A DNA stretch of 53,892 nucleotides from a virus. Positions 1-11,000 of the stretch are shown piece by piece. The translations under genes were made by a program, and so were the position numbers. The notes under the pieces were generated by a model, which worked only from the letters and a program-made list of their open reading frames with translations, did not search any database and was not told where the DNA came from. The stretch is from positions 1-53,892 of IMG/VR virus record IMGVR_UViG_3300027906_000022, one strand, 5' to 3'. Numbering within the stretch: position 1 is the stretch's first letter; each line of letters begins with the position of its first letter.

Positions 1-63
1 GTCTTTATATTGGGAATAACCATTAAAGGTAAAAAGCAATAATAATAAGTATAAGTATTTCAT
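1..63 (-). CDS. Exported protein, 5' part only (runs off window)
   Basis: The first 21 codons of a gene cut by the window edge. Its ATG overlaps the stop of the preceding gene as TAATG. The visible residues form a short Sec signal peptide: MKY, an Leu/Phe-rich core, then NGYSQ, with probable cleavage near the YSQ. This end (small residue then Gln) is typical of Bacteroidota exported proteins. It continues the run of exported small proteins that closes the late operon. The function cannot be judged from this piece. Confidence 0.55.
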   Translation of the reverse strand, partial: MKYLYLLLLLFTFNGYSQYKD

Positions 64-404
64 TATCTATTTTTTTGTAGGTCGTATAAACGTTCGTCTA
101 ATTTCTCTAAAGTTATTTTCATTGACTCTACATCTCCTTTTATAGCTTCTACATCTTTTTGAGTTAACTCTATAGTTTTACGAATCATTTCGTCTTTATA
201 TTTAAACTCTACAGAACTAACTACAGGTTCTGGTAATTCCATTGCTAAAGCAATATCTGATTTAAGAGTGAACCACATACCTGCCATCGATACGATACCT
301 GCGATTATAATTCCAATTGTTTTCACAGATATATTCAAGTCTGGTTTACCATCTCCGTCTATATCTACTCCCATGGAAAGATTTTCATCTAATTGTTTAG
401 CCAT
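63..404 (-). CDS. Single-TM protein with a DxDxDG loop and coiled coil
   Basis: 113 aa. Residues 14-22 form a calcium-loop-like pattern (D14, D16, D18, D22). One transmembrane helix spans about 28-47, and a charged, probably coiled-coil C-terminus spans about 66-110. This layout (DGDGK-PD motif, one TM, coiled coil) recurs in small membrane proteins of marine phages. It sits after a lipoprotein and an exported basic protein at the end of the late operon, so a role in lysis (holin or spanin-like) or at the host envelope is possible. The function is inferred from layout only. Confidence 0.7.
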   Translation of the reverse strand: MAKQLDENLSMGVDIDGDGKPDLNISVKTIGIIIAGIVSMAGMWFTLKSDIALAMELPEPVVSSVEFKYKDEMIRKTIELTQKDVEAIKGDVESMKITLEKLDERLYDLQKNR

Positions 405-406
405 TA

Positions 407-1129
407 TTATCTTTTTGATTGATTAACTGCTCCTCTACCATTAGAAACACTTGGATCTGTTCTTGGTGTAAATCTAGGAGTTGAGCTACTGGTTGAATTT
501 GATTGAATACTATTACCTGACGAACGACTAATATTATAATTTCTTGTAGAAATACTATTGTTCCCAGGTTCTATACGTGGAGTAAATTTAGTAGAATAAG
601 ATCTATTAGGATTGTTTTTAATTATTGTTTTTAATTTGTTAACAACTTTTTCTATATTACTACTTCTTCTACCTATCACATATGCTACATTATTTTTCCT
701 CTTATAGTCAAAATCTTTTTTAATTGTTGGGATTTTCCAATAATAAGGGTTATAATAATAAGGATTATAATAATAAGGTTTATACCAATCATATCCCCAC
801 CAGCTGTAAGAGTTAAAACTCCAGTTCCACCATATATCATGTCTATTCCAGTAGAAATCAAACGCAGAACCAAATCCCATTCTTGATAAATTGTTTCTAT
901 AATAATAATCATAGTACCAATTTATATCTTGATTTATTGCAAACTGTAAGTAATTGTTTCTTAAACCCCAATCTTTTTGCATTTCAACTCTTAGTTGATT
1001 CATTGAGTTTATCTTATTAACAACAATCTTATCGTTAAAATAATTAGGTTGACTATTGTAAGTGGATAATCTAAATGTTGAACAACTAGTAAATAATAAT
1101 AAAATTATAATCCATTTTAATTTATTCAT
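407..1129 (-). CDS. Putative lipoprotein rich in Tyr/Trp/Asn
   Basis: 240 aa. The N-terminus MNKLKW, a hydrophobic stretch and LFTSC (Cys16) look like a type II lipoprotein signal, so the mature protein would be anchored in a membrane. Residues about 70-130 are extremely rich in Tyr, Trp and Asn, with the unit YYYNP repeated. The C-terminus is Ser/Asn-rich and low in complexity. It overlaps the upstream gene by 4 nt (ATGA), so the two are translationally coupled. An outer-membrane spanin-like or surface-exclusion role is conceivable, but no family is recognised. Confidence 0.7.
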   Translation of the reverse strand: MNKLKWIIILLLFTSCSTFRLSTYNSQPNYFNDKIVVNKINSMNQLRVEMQKDWGLRNNYLQFAINQDINWYYDYYYRNNLSRMGFGSAFDFYWNRHDIWWNWSFNSYSWWGYDWYKPYYYNPYYYNPYYWKIPTIKKDFDYKRKNNVAYVIGRRSSNIEKVVNKLKTIIKNNPNRSYSTKFTPRIEPGNNSISTRNYNISRSSGNSIQSNSTSSSTPRFTPRTDPSVSNGRGAVNQSKR

Positions 1130-1386
1130 CTTTTGCTTTTACGCTTTTTAGCCATTTCTTCCCTACGAGCTTTTCTTTCTTTTAACATTTTTTCCCATTC
1201 TTTAGAAGAATAAGTTTTTGTAGTTTTTGTATTAGTACATTTGTTAATTTTAGTAACAAATACACTATCTCTTTTTTCAACTACTTTAGTACTTATACAT
1301 TTCTCTTTAGACTGAGGTCTTTCTCTTTTTTGAGCATTAATATTTAAACTGAATATTAATACCATTAATAATAATAATTTCTTCAT
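1126..1386 (-). CDS. Small exported basic protein
   Basis: 86 aa. A clear Sec signal peptide (MKK, Leu-rich core, NINA then Q at residue 19) is followed by a basic, Lys/Arg-rich mature part with two cysteines and a highly charged C-terminal helix. The -NAQ end is typical of Bacteroidota. It starts inside the stop of the 34-codon ORF upstream and its own stop overlaps the lipoprotein gene. If the signal is uncleaved, it would be an inner-membrane protein with a periplasmic basic helix and could pair with the lipoprotein as a spanin. That is inference. Confidence 0.7.
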   Translation of the reverse strand: MKKLLLLMVLIFSLNINAQKRERPQSKEKCISTKVVEKRDSVFVTKINKCTNTKTTKTYSSKEWEKMLKERKARREEMAKKRKSKR

Positions 1387-1487
1387 TTCTTTTTCATGTG
1401 TTTAGTTAAACCAGGATATAGTTGCAAAATTAATTTTAACTGTTTCTTATCTATTTCATCAACAATTTTTACTAATACTTTTTTCAT
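1383..1487 (-). CDS. Hypothetical 34-aa protein
   Basis: ATG at 1487, TGA at 1385-1383. Translates to a small basic peptide (MKKVLVKIVDEIDKK... ending KHMKKK). Its start overlaps the stop of the 46-aa ORF upstream and its stop overlaps the start of the exported protein, both as ATGA. Unbroken start/stop overlaps on both sides are the main evidence that it is real. No function is recognised. Confidence 0.5.
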   Translation of the reverse strand: MKKVLVKIVDEIDKKQLKLILQLYPGLTKHMKKK

Positions 1488-1624
1488 TTTAAAAACACTT
1501 TATATACTTTTGCTTTAGGGTTACGAGAATATATAAGAATTTTCTCTAATATTTCTGGTTCATCTTTAGATTCGTTGGGCCAGTATTTAGGATTTTTACT
1601 ATTTAACTTCCTTTTTTTTGGCAT
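1484..1624 (-). CDS. Hypothetical 46-aa protein
   Basis: Begins MPKKRKLNSKNPKYWPN. The ATG at 1624 overlaps the stop of the M15 peptidase gene (TAATG), and its TGA overlaps the next small ORF (ATGA). It is basic and soluble-looking. No family is recognised. The overlap pattern supports translation. Confidence 0.55.
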   Translation of the reverse strand: MPKKRKLNSKNPKYWPNESKDEPEILEKILIYSRNPKAKVYKVFLK

Positions 1625-2085
1625 TATATTACTCTATATTTCGTTTGCCTATTTTCTTTATAAGCTTTTAAACATTTATTTCTATTATCTTCTTTTGAAA
1701 CATAAGATATATGTACCCAATTAGGTTGAGTATCAGTTCCAAATTCCCAAATCATCTGATCGAAATCTAAATTTTCTTTAATCCAGTTATACATCTCAGC
1801 ATTAGTTTTACAGCCATAGACATCATCGATATCAATTGCTTGACCTTTGCAATGTTGGCTTGAAGATGCCCCACCAATTTCTTCATTAAGCGCTACTGAA
1901 CGAAAAAATGAATTAACTTTAATTGGACCTCCAACCCATTGTCTTAATGGTTCAAATACATTTTCCGCTAAAAGCTTCATGCATTCTAATTCTTTTTGAT
2001 TTGGAGTATTATCTATAGCTTCTCTTTTAGCTGTGCTAGAGTGAATAGCTTCAGCATACGTTATATTCTTACTTATATTTTCCAT
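1624..2085 (-). CDS. M15-type D-Ala-D-Ala carboxypeptidase-like endolysin
   Basis: 153 aa. It matches the compact M15 peptidase fold by motif: SQHCKGQAIDID gives the zinc ligands His78 and Asp85, and WVHIS gives His125. Length is normal for single-domain phage M15 endolysins. Such enzymes cut the peptide stems of peptidoglycan. It follows directly after the giant internal protein gene, so it may act in lysis or as a cell-wall opener during DNA entry. There is no signal peptide, so periplasmic access would need the holin or the virion. Family assignment is strong; the exact role is inferred. Confidence 0.85.
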   Translation of the reverse strand: MENISKNITYAEAIHSSTAKREAIDNTPNQKELECMKLLAENVFEPLRQWVGGPIKVNSFFRSVALNEEIGGASSSQHCKGQAIDIDDVYGCKTNAEMYNWIKENLDFDQMIWEFGTDTQPNWVHISYVSKEDNRNKCLKAYKENRQTKYRVI

Positions 2086-2086
2086 A

Positions 2087-5000
2087 TTATTCTACGTATT
2101 TAGCTTTCAATTGGTTCAACTTATATATTGCGGTTATTTTTTTATCTTTTATTTCTTTACGCCTTATACTATCTCTCATTATTCCTGGTAAAGCATTTAA
2201 TACTTGTACCCTTAATCTTTTGTGAGCTTTTTCTTTCTCTTTATTATCTTTTCTAGTTTGTTTACCCTTTTCTATTCCTTCTGCTTTTCTTTTAGATTTA
2301 GCATGAGTTTTTATAAGATCATGCTCTTCTATTTTAGCCTTTACATTCCACGTTTTCCACCCTAAACCTAAAGCTATTCTTTGATAATCAGTATTTCTAT
2401 TATCTAATGCTTCAGTGATAGAATTAACTTCATTAAATACTCTATCTAAAGGTATATTTAAAAGTCCAGATGCTACATTACCTACAACATCATAAGCAGG
2501 GCTTAATTGAAATCTATCATCTAACATTACACTATAACCTCTTTCAGCTATTACATCTTTATCTATATCGTGTATGTTTAAAGCAGTATTTACTTTTCTA
2601 AGCTTAGAGCTAAGTGGTGGAGATACACTAGTTAAAGCTATTATCAACTCAGCATTATGTCTAGATTTCTGTAAAGCAGTCATATCTGTACGCTCGCTGA
2701 GCTCTAAAATAACATTTTTAATAGTAGAAACTACAGCTCCTGCAACCCCAGATCCTCTTAAAATAGTATCTATCATGTTGTTAGCAATTCGTTTAACTTT
2801 AGCATCTTCTTGATTCGTTTGTTTCGCAAGCCATGCATCTCTTTCTTTATCTGTTTTAAAATCAGGTTCTTCTTCATCATCAAACCCAGGAACTAAAGCA
2901 AATAAGGCATTTTGTAAAGCAGAAAATATTAAGTTTTGAATAAATCCATAATATACTATCTTAGATAGGTTTGTTTTAATATCTCCTCTACCATTAACTA
3001 TATCTTGCCCAGCTTTTTTCATCAATCTAGTGTACTGCATTGGCGTGTTTTGAAATGCTAATACAAATCTTCCTAAAACTCCTGCTTGTTGAGAAGATAT
3101 AAGCATTGGATCTGCTGATTGCTGTGTTTCATCTGAGATAGCGGAAAAATCTTCAAAAGCTTTAGCTTCTGCTTCTTCAACTGTATAACCTTCTTTTTTG
3201 TAAGTGTTGATTCTATTTCTATAAAATGCCGCACCTCCAGTAGAAATCGCTATACTATCTGCTATTTGTGTAGGTGTAAAACCTAATTTTAATAAATAAG
3301 ATAATACTCCTTGCATGCCTCCTTGTCTGGAAGCTTGTGCAATTTCTGATTCATTAATATCACCTTCTAATCCAGCTCTTCTAGCTTTTAGCTTTGGAGA
3401 ATTAAATAAATAAGCTACATCTTTCCAATATTGTGGTTGATTAGCGAATGCTATACCAGCATTTAAAGGATTATTATCAGACCAGTTTACAAAGTTACCA
3501 GCTGATAACATCTGTAATAAAGCAGATCTTCTATTAAAGAACATTATAGCTCCTACAGAATTATTAATCCAAGTAGTCCAAGCATTTACTATACGTGATG
3601 AACCAGTTTGTTTATTACTTCCGGTTTTCATTCTATATAAAGAATCTTCTAAAGCTTCTCTTATTCTAAATCCATAAACTGCTTCAATTTTATTTAAATT
3701 TTTAGGACTAAATAATATATCAGCATTATCTGTAAATTCTTTTAAATATTCTTTTCTATTTATTTCTCTAGCTAATCTACCTAAATCCCCTACTATAGTA
3801 GTCCCATCCCAAAATTCATTAGGTGGAACATATGTATCTTTTTTAGTTATAAGTTTTACACCTTCAGCAAAAGCGACTAAATCAACATCTGCATTAACTA
3901 AGCTAACTATTTTGTTTTTATCAGTTTTAGATAATCCAGGTATTGTAACACCATCCTTGTTCCATAAGTAAATTCTTATAGCTTCATCGTGAGTATATTT
4001 AGTACCACCTATTTTTTTATTTAATTTTTTCCTAACATTTGGACTAGTTTGTTGTAAAACTTTATAAGCATTTTTAATTCTATTTTTAGCTAATTGCATT
4101 GCGTTAACTCCGGCCATATAAGGTTTTATTAAAGCTTTATCAAAAAACTCTTGATCTAATTCACCTCTTTTGCCCTTACCTGCAAATGTGTACATGGTTA
4201 GACCTCTAAAGTCATCAGCTGAAGGAGGTATAAATAACGTCCATTTCTTTTGGTTTTTACCTTTTCTTCGAGCTAAAATATCTGAGTAAGTATATTCTGA
4301 CTTAACACCCATATTTCGTTCGATCATGTCGTTAAAGTCTTTATCTAGTTTATCACTAAATTTAACTCTAGCTTGTTGTACTTTAGACTTAACATCTAGT
4401 ACATCAAAAACATTTTTAACTGCTTCAATATTTTTAAAAGCATCATCGGCAAAATAAAAATCATTATAACCGTCGGCATATTTACCCACCATCCAATCTG
4501 CTTTAGCTTCAGGAGTTCCATTTTCTAATCCAGTTATGTTTGCTAAAGGTATATTTAAACCAATCTCATCTAAAAACTTTTTAATGTTTATAGCTGAAGA
4601 CTGAGGTCTTGCAGTTAATACAAATATATCTTTACTACCAAACTTACCTTGACGTTTTAAAGCAAGATCTGCTAATGGACCTTTTCTCCCTTCCTTAACT
4701 TCATTAAATTCACTAAAATTAAATTCAGCTCCTAAATTAGTTAATCCTGAAGCTTCTAAAGCAAATTCACCTGCTGTTAAAGTACCTGTTGTCCCGTCTG
4801 GCATTGTATAAAGAACTTTACTATTTGATTGAGCTAATGTATCATCAAAATCAAACACACTAATACCTTTTCTAGATTCTTTATACTCCACACTGTTTCT
4901 AGCATCACTCATAGCTTTATCAGCTGTATTATCTTTAGTAATCACAACTGGAGCTTCAGGTTTAAAAGTTTCATCTACCTTTTGTTGTATTTTAACTAAT

Positions 5001-8000
5001 CTTTTAGCTTCTTTTTTTACTTCTGCTTGAGTTCTTTTTCCGCTAAATAAGTCTCTCATTAATTGTTTTTGATCTACTAGTTTAACATCTTCAGTACCAA
5101 AAAATATTTGAGATAAAGTTTGACCTGTTGGAATATATAATTGAAAACCAAGATCAACACCTGATTCACTCATTCTTATAGCAGCTAAAGTACCGTCAGG
5201 CAGTTTTAATTCACCTTTGTTATAAAGCTCTATACCTGTTTTAAGTAAGTTATAAGGCATGGATTTACTATAATCCTTGTTAACTTTATTATCTACATCA
5301 TCTGATAACCAACCTTGCATAGCTAAAGCTTTTACAGTAGGAAAAACTTCATCTACTCTTTGATCAATAGCTGCTTGAATTAATAACGTGCCTATTGTAT
5401 TTTGAGGAGTTGAATGCTCTTCTGTTCCTTTAACATTTCTTAATGGTTTACCATTAAAATCTACTTCAACTAAATATACAGGAAATAATGTTCTAAATGG
5501 AGATTGTTGAGAATTAGTTGCTTCAGCTCTAATCTCATCAAATACCCAGGCATTTTTTTCATTAGCTTTTACCTTTTTAATTTTACCATTTACTTCTACT
5601 TCAGTTTCTTCATGTAAATAAGATTCAACTGCTTTAGCAAAATCATATAATACTTCTATTTTGTCTTGCTGTCTAGTTACATAACTAGGTTTTTTTATTT
5701 CTTTAACATAAGCATCTGTTAACATTTTATTAGAAGTCATTGGTTCTCTCTTAACATTAACTTGATCACCTTGAGTAATAGAAATATTTTTATTAAAAAT
5801 ATCTGTTACACCATACGCAGATCTATCTATTCCAAACACTGTAGCTTGTTTAATAAATGTTCTAAATTCAGGATATGTATTTAAGAAATCATTTATCACC
5901 CTTGTCATACCTTCTAAAAACATTTCTCCTTCAAACGCAGCAACTTCATCAGATAAATATCTGTCTCTATCTATTATAGTTTTTTCTATACCTTCACTAA
6001 GTCTAAACTTTTTAACATCCTCCGTTAAATATTCAGCTTCTCTTGTGCTTTTTTTAGTACCACTTTCTTTAGGTAGCAATCTTGTTTTTTGCATTATTGA
6101 AGTGGTATATTGAGGAAGTTTTTCACTATATTGCACTCCCCTTCTACCGGCTCTTGTATTAGCTGTAATTTCTGCAGCTGTTTTAGAAGATTTAATTTCA
6201 CCTTTCTTAATAAGTGATTGTATTTTTTGATCTACAACTGTATTAGCTACAATAGCTCCTTTTAAGTTTGCTAAACCTATAAGCAGTCTACCAAATTCAG
6301 TTCTCGCTTTACCCTTTGGTGGAACATTAAATTCACCTTTTCCTGTTATACCTAAGTCTTTCTGTAGTTTTTTAATAGTCTCATTAGATATAGTTCCTCT
6401 AAATTCAGGTTTTAATCTTCTTACTTGTGTTTGACTAGTGCTACCTTTAGATCTTCCTTTAGGATTTGTTATAGCATCTTTTTTAGTTTCTTTATTTAAA
6501 GCTTTAGGATCAATATAATCTTCATAAAAATAATTTTGTACACTAGGAGCAATACCCAATGATCTTCCTTGTACGTCTTTATCAACTTTAGTTTCTTGAC
6601 CTTGCTTTGTTGTTACAGCTGTAGGTGTACTTATATTAAATTCAGGATATAAAGAAATTAATTTTTTAGCATCTTGAATATTTGCATAATCACCCTGTAT
6701 TCTTTCAGCTTCAGAAATTACTTTTCTACCATCAACTACTTTATTTTGTGCATACGTAAGATCAGCACCTTTTTTAAGTTTACCCGCATCTATCCCATAA
6801 ATTTCACCTGCCACTTTAGAACCATACTTGTCTGATATACTTCTAAAATCTGTAGTATAAGATCTAGACTCAGGGTTTATCACAACATCGTTTTTATCAA
6901 CTTTTATAAGATTGTCAATGTTTGTTGGTACTCCTGGTAATTTTCTTGGATCTACTAGAGATTTACCCTTACCTTCAGATTTTTTTCTTTCTTCTAAGTT
7001 TACAGCATCTTCTGCTGTTTCTTTAGCAACTAGTCTAGTTTGTTCTTGAGCTTGGCTTTGGCGTACTAACTTTTTCTTTCTTTCTATTTCTTCCCCTATT
7101 TTAGCACTACCTTCTCGACCAATAGTTTTATATATCCAGTTAGTAAACGAACCTTCTCCTGGTTTATAACTTCTAGTTACTCTGTCAAAAGCATCAACAG
7201 CAAAACCTTCTGCTTGATCTGTAGCTATATCTCCTTTTGCAATATTGAAACCCATAGCTGCTAAAGCAGTATTAAGATATTGTCTATAAAAATCAGTATC
7301 TAATATAAAACTAGCTCTTTTATCAGCCGGTAATTCTTTATATTCTATAGCTAATTCATTTATGTTTTTCTCCGATTGTTTTAAATCTTTTCCTTTATAT
7401 TCATCTATAGCTTTAATAGTTTCTTTAGAAAGTTTGCCACTTCTAAACGCAGCGTTGTTAGCCGCTAAATAGTTTAAAGCTTTTTCCGGTGTATTTAAAT
7501 TACCCGGATCAGTGGCGTTGAAAACTCTAGTAAGAAAATTATCATCTTTTTCTATTTGAACTTCATCTTCATAAGCATATAATCTTTCTTGTAGATATTT
7601 ACTATATTCATCTTCCCAAATAACTTTGTTTTCGTTGTTTATTTCTCCATATATATTATTTAAATCTAAAACAATTTCATTATGAATTCTATTTAAAGCT
7701 TTATTATCACTAGTAGCTGCTGCCTTAAATAAGTTATTAAAGTATTTAGCTTTAGCTTCTGGAGATTTCATCCTAGCATCATCCGTTATATGGCTAAATT
7801 CATGTAAAATAACTGTTCCAGCTCTTAATTCACCTTTAGCTAAATCAGCTTCCATTCCTTCTTTGTTTTGGGTTAAAATAGTTTTACCAAAAACAAGACC
7901 AAAAGTTTTATTTTCTTGTAGTTTATTTAAAGCGTCTGCAAATTCTGCTGTTCCTACCTCTAATCCTGTATCAATTAATAATTGAATACCTTTATCATCA

Positions 8001-11000
8001 TTGGTCCATTCTTCTACCTTAACGTTTTTTACATCACCTAAAATTTGTTTAGCATTTCTGTTAACATTTAATTGGGTACCGAAAGCCCTTGAAGCATCTA
8101 ACGCTTGTTTTTTCCCCCAATTACGATATATATTTTCTTTCTGTTCGTTAGTAAGTTTTTTAAATCTTTTGTCAGTAGTTAATTCACCTTCCTTATTTAA
8201 CCTTAATCCATCAACCCATTCAACCATTCGAGGATTTGACTTAGCTTTATTAATAGCATCTTGTTCAAAATCAGTTCTGGCTTTATTAATTATATATACT
8301 AGTTTATCTTTAGGGGATTTACTATCATATTCTGTATCGTTTTTTAAAGAAATATTATAACTTTTATATAAATTTCCTAAAGCATTTTTAGCAATAGTAT
8401 AATTATTATTTTTAGTAGCAGTTTCTTTTATATTATTTATTTGAGTATCTAAACTATTAAGAACTCCATCAAAATCCTTCACTTGCTGAGCTGTCATTGT
8501 TTTTTTCTTAGCCGCAATCGCTGTATCGGTTTGAGCTTTTGATAAGAAAGGATTTATACCTTCACTTACTAAAAAGTCTCTTTTAATCATTTGAGTTCCA
8601 ATTAACCTATTGATTTCTGGAGCTCCAAGGTTTAAAAGATCTATTGAGTTTTGATCAACAGCTAACCCCATTTCCTTCATTTCCTCCCCAATGTCAAACA
8701 GTAAAGCTTTTTGAACCTCTGGACTTAACTTCTTAAAAGTTTTACCTTGTAAAGTTTTAGATAAACCATTAATATTAAATCGTCTTTTAGAAATAGCTTT
8801 TTCATATTCTTTAGTTATACCCACAGCATTCAATCCACTGTAAGCAATACCAGTTCCTTGTGATAAACCAGCTGTTACTACTGTAGCCCAAAATGTTTCA
8901 TTTAAACCACTTTTAAATTCACCTTCGTCTATATCTCTACCTAATATCCCGGCTTCTGTAACAATTTGTTGTCCTCCAAAAATACTTAACTCTTCAAACA
9001 CCTCCGAACCAGTTCTAATTGCTAAAGGTTTACCAATAAGATTAGTAACTTTAGAATAATTACCTTTGAATAATTGTTCAGCTATAAGTTTTCTATTAAC
9101 TGTACTAAAATCTTTTATAAGTTTTATAGAGTTTGGTGCAGTGCCTAAATATTTAGTAAATACACCTTCTATTATACCATTGGAAAATGAGGCTGTTAAA
9201 ATTTGATTATCATTCAAACGTTTCATGGCTAAAGTCTTATCAATATCCCTCATGGCCATAGTATAATTATACTCGCTTATTTCTCCTTTAGCAAATGCTT
9301 TTTTATATATTTCTTTTTGTCTTAAGGCTTCATCATAAGCGTCAACCTGTATGTTTAAATCTCTAAACGTTTGTGTACCAGCAGTTGTCCCAAAACCTAT
9401 TCCAATAGCGTTAGAAACTGCTGCGTTGCTTAAACCTAAAGCGCTTCCTCCACCTGCTGTAGCTATAGCTAATGTTATATTAGCTGATTGTTGGCCTAAA
9501 GTTCTAGTTATATATTCTAAACTAAACTCTGGACCAGTCATTTCTTTGTAATAATTGTTTTTATCGTTTAATTGTTTTTGTTTACCAATTGCCCATTCTG
9601 AATCGAATAGTGTTGGTAAAGCTAAAAACGTAGAAGTAAAAGCATCATTAACATCTTTAACTATTAAATTCCCTAAACCATATTCTCTATGCGCTGCATC
9701 AATTATATAATCATATTGTTTTCTATCAGCTAAAGAAGCATAGAAAGCTTCAGAATTAGTAATTAATTCATCTATTGCAACTTCTCTATCTCTAGCTAAA
9801 TTATGAAAAGTACTTTGAGCACTAGCTAATTTACCAGATAAAGTTTCTATATCAGCTATCCTATCTGAGCTAGGATTTTTTTCTGTTCCTCTGATGGATA
9901 ATATAGGGCCAGTTTTAGTAGGAGAAGAGACAATAGTATAACCATCAGGTAATTCTTCCCCAATGTTATTTATTGTTTCTACAATTTCTTTTATTTTAGG
10001 TTCATAAAAAGTCTTAATATGCTCAACTTGTGCTTTTTGATCTTCCTCCTGTAATCTTTCTCCTATAAAATCCCAGGTATTTTTCATACCACCAGCGAGT
10101 TCATATGTTTCTTCAATGTCTCCTTTCTCAAACATTTCTAATACATCTTCATCTAATTTAAAATCTGTATCTTTAAATACATTTCCACCTAAATATTGTT
10201 CTATTGTTTTACCTTCTTTTAAAGCTTTTGTTTGAAGTATTTTATAAATATTGTTTGGATCATTATAAAAATTAGCTAGTTGTAATAAGTCTTTTGGTTT
10301 AGTTTCCGATAAAAAATCCCCTAAAAGACTTGTTTGACCTTGATTTATTTTATTAAAAATTAAATCGTTAATACCTTGTGATGCTAAATTTTCTAAAGCT
10401 TGGTTGTTAATTCCGGACCTTATTAATTTCTCTCTTAAACTATCATCTAAACCTTCTAATGTACTATAGTTTGTAGCTAATTGATCTATATCTTTACTGT
10501 TGGAATAAAAACCCCACATACCAGCTCGAGCAAATTTAGAAGTAGTATCTTTTTTTTGTTGTAACAAGTAATCTTTAATTGCCTCTATTTCTTCTGAAGA
10601 AAAACTCCCATTTGCTTTTAACTCTTTAATTAAATCATCTCCAAAATTATTTTCAAAATAATCTAATCTAGTTTCAGGATCATCTTTAATTTTTACAAAA
10701 TCTTGATGATTTTTAGCATCCATTATCGCCGCCATCGTAGACAAAGCTTTAAAAGATCTTTCTTGCATTTTCTTAAACTCCTCTTTAGTTATATTATTTT
10801 GGAAAAAATCATCTAAATCACCTGCTGGTAAGTTTGCTATTACTTCTCCGTCTTTCAAAACATTATATGTAGTAACTTCTTCTTCACCTCTATTCATTCC
10901 CTCCCCTACTTCTACTATATCTGTTATTTTTTCTAATTCATAAGGAGTACTATCTTTTAATAACGCATTTACAGAATTAACGTTTTTGGAATTTTCTTCT

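Noticed and set aside
685-912. 75-aa minus-strand frame inside the lipoprotein gene
   Set aside because: It is a shadow of the Tyr/Asn-rich coding sequence: low-complexity Ile/Thr product, no space of its own.
8001-8360. 119-aa plus-strand frame
   Set aside because: It lies wholly within the 9.6-kb giant gene on the other strand and has no promoter motif or leader.
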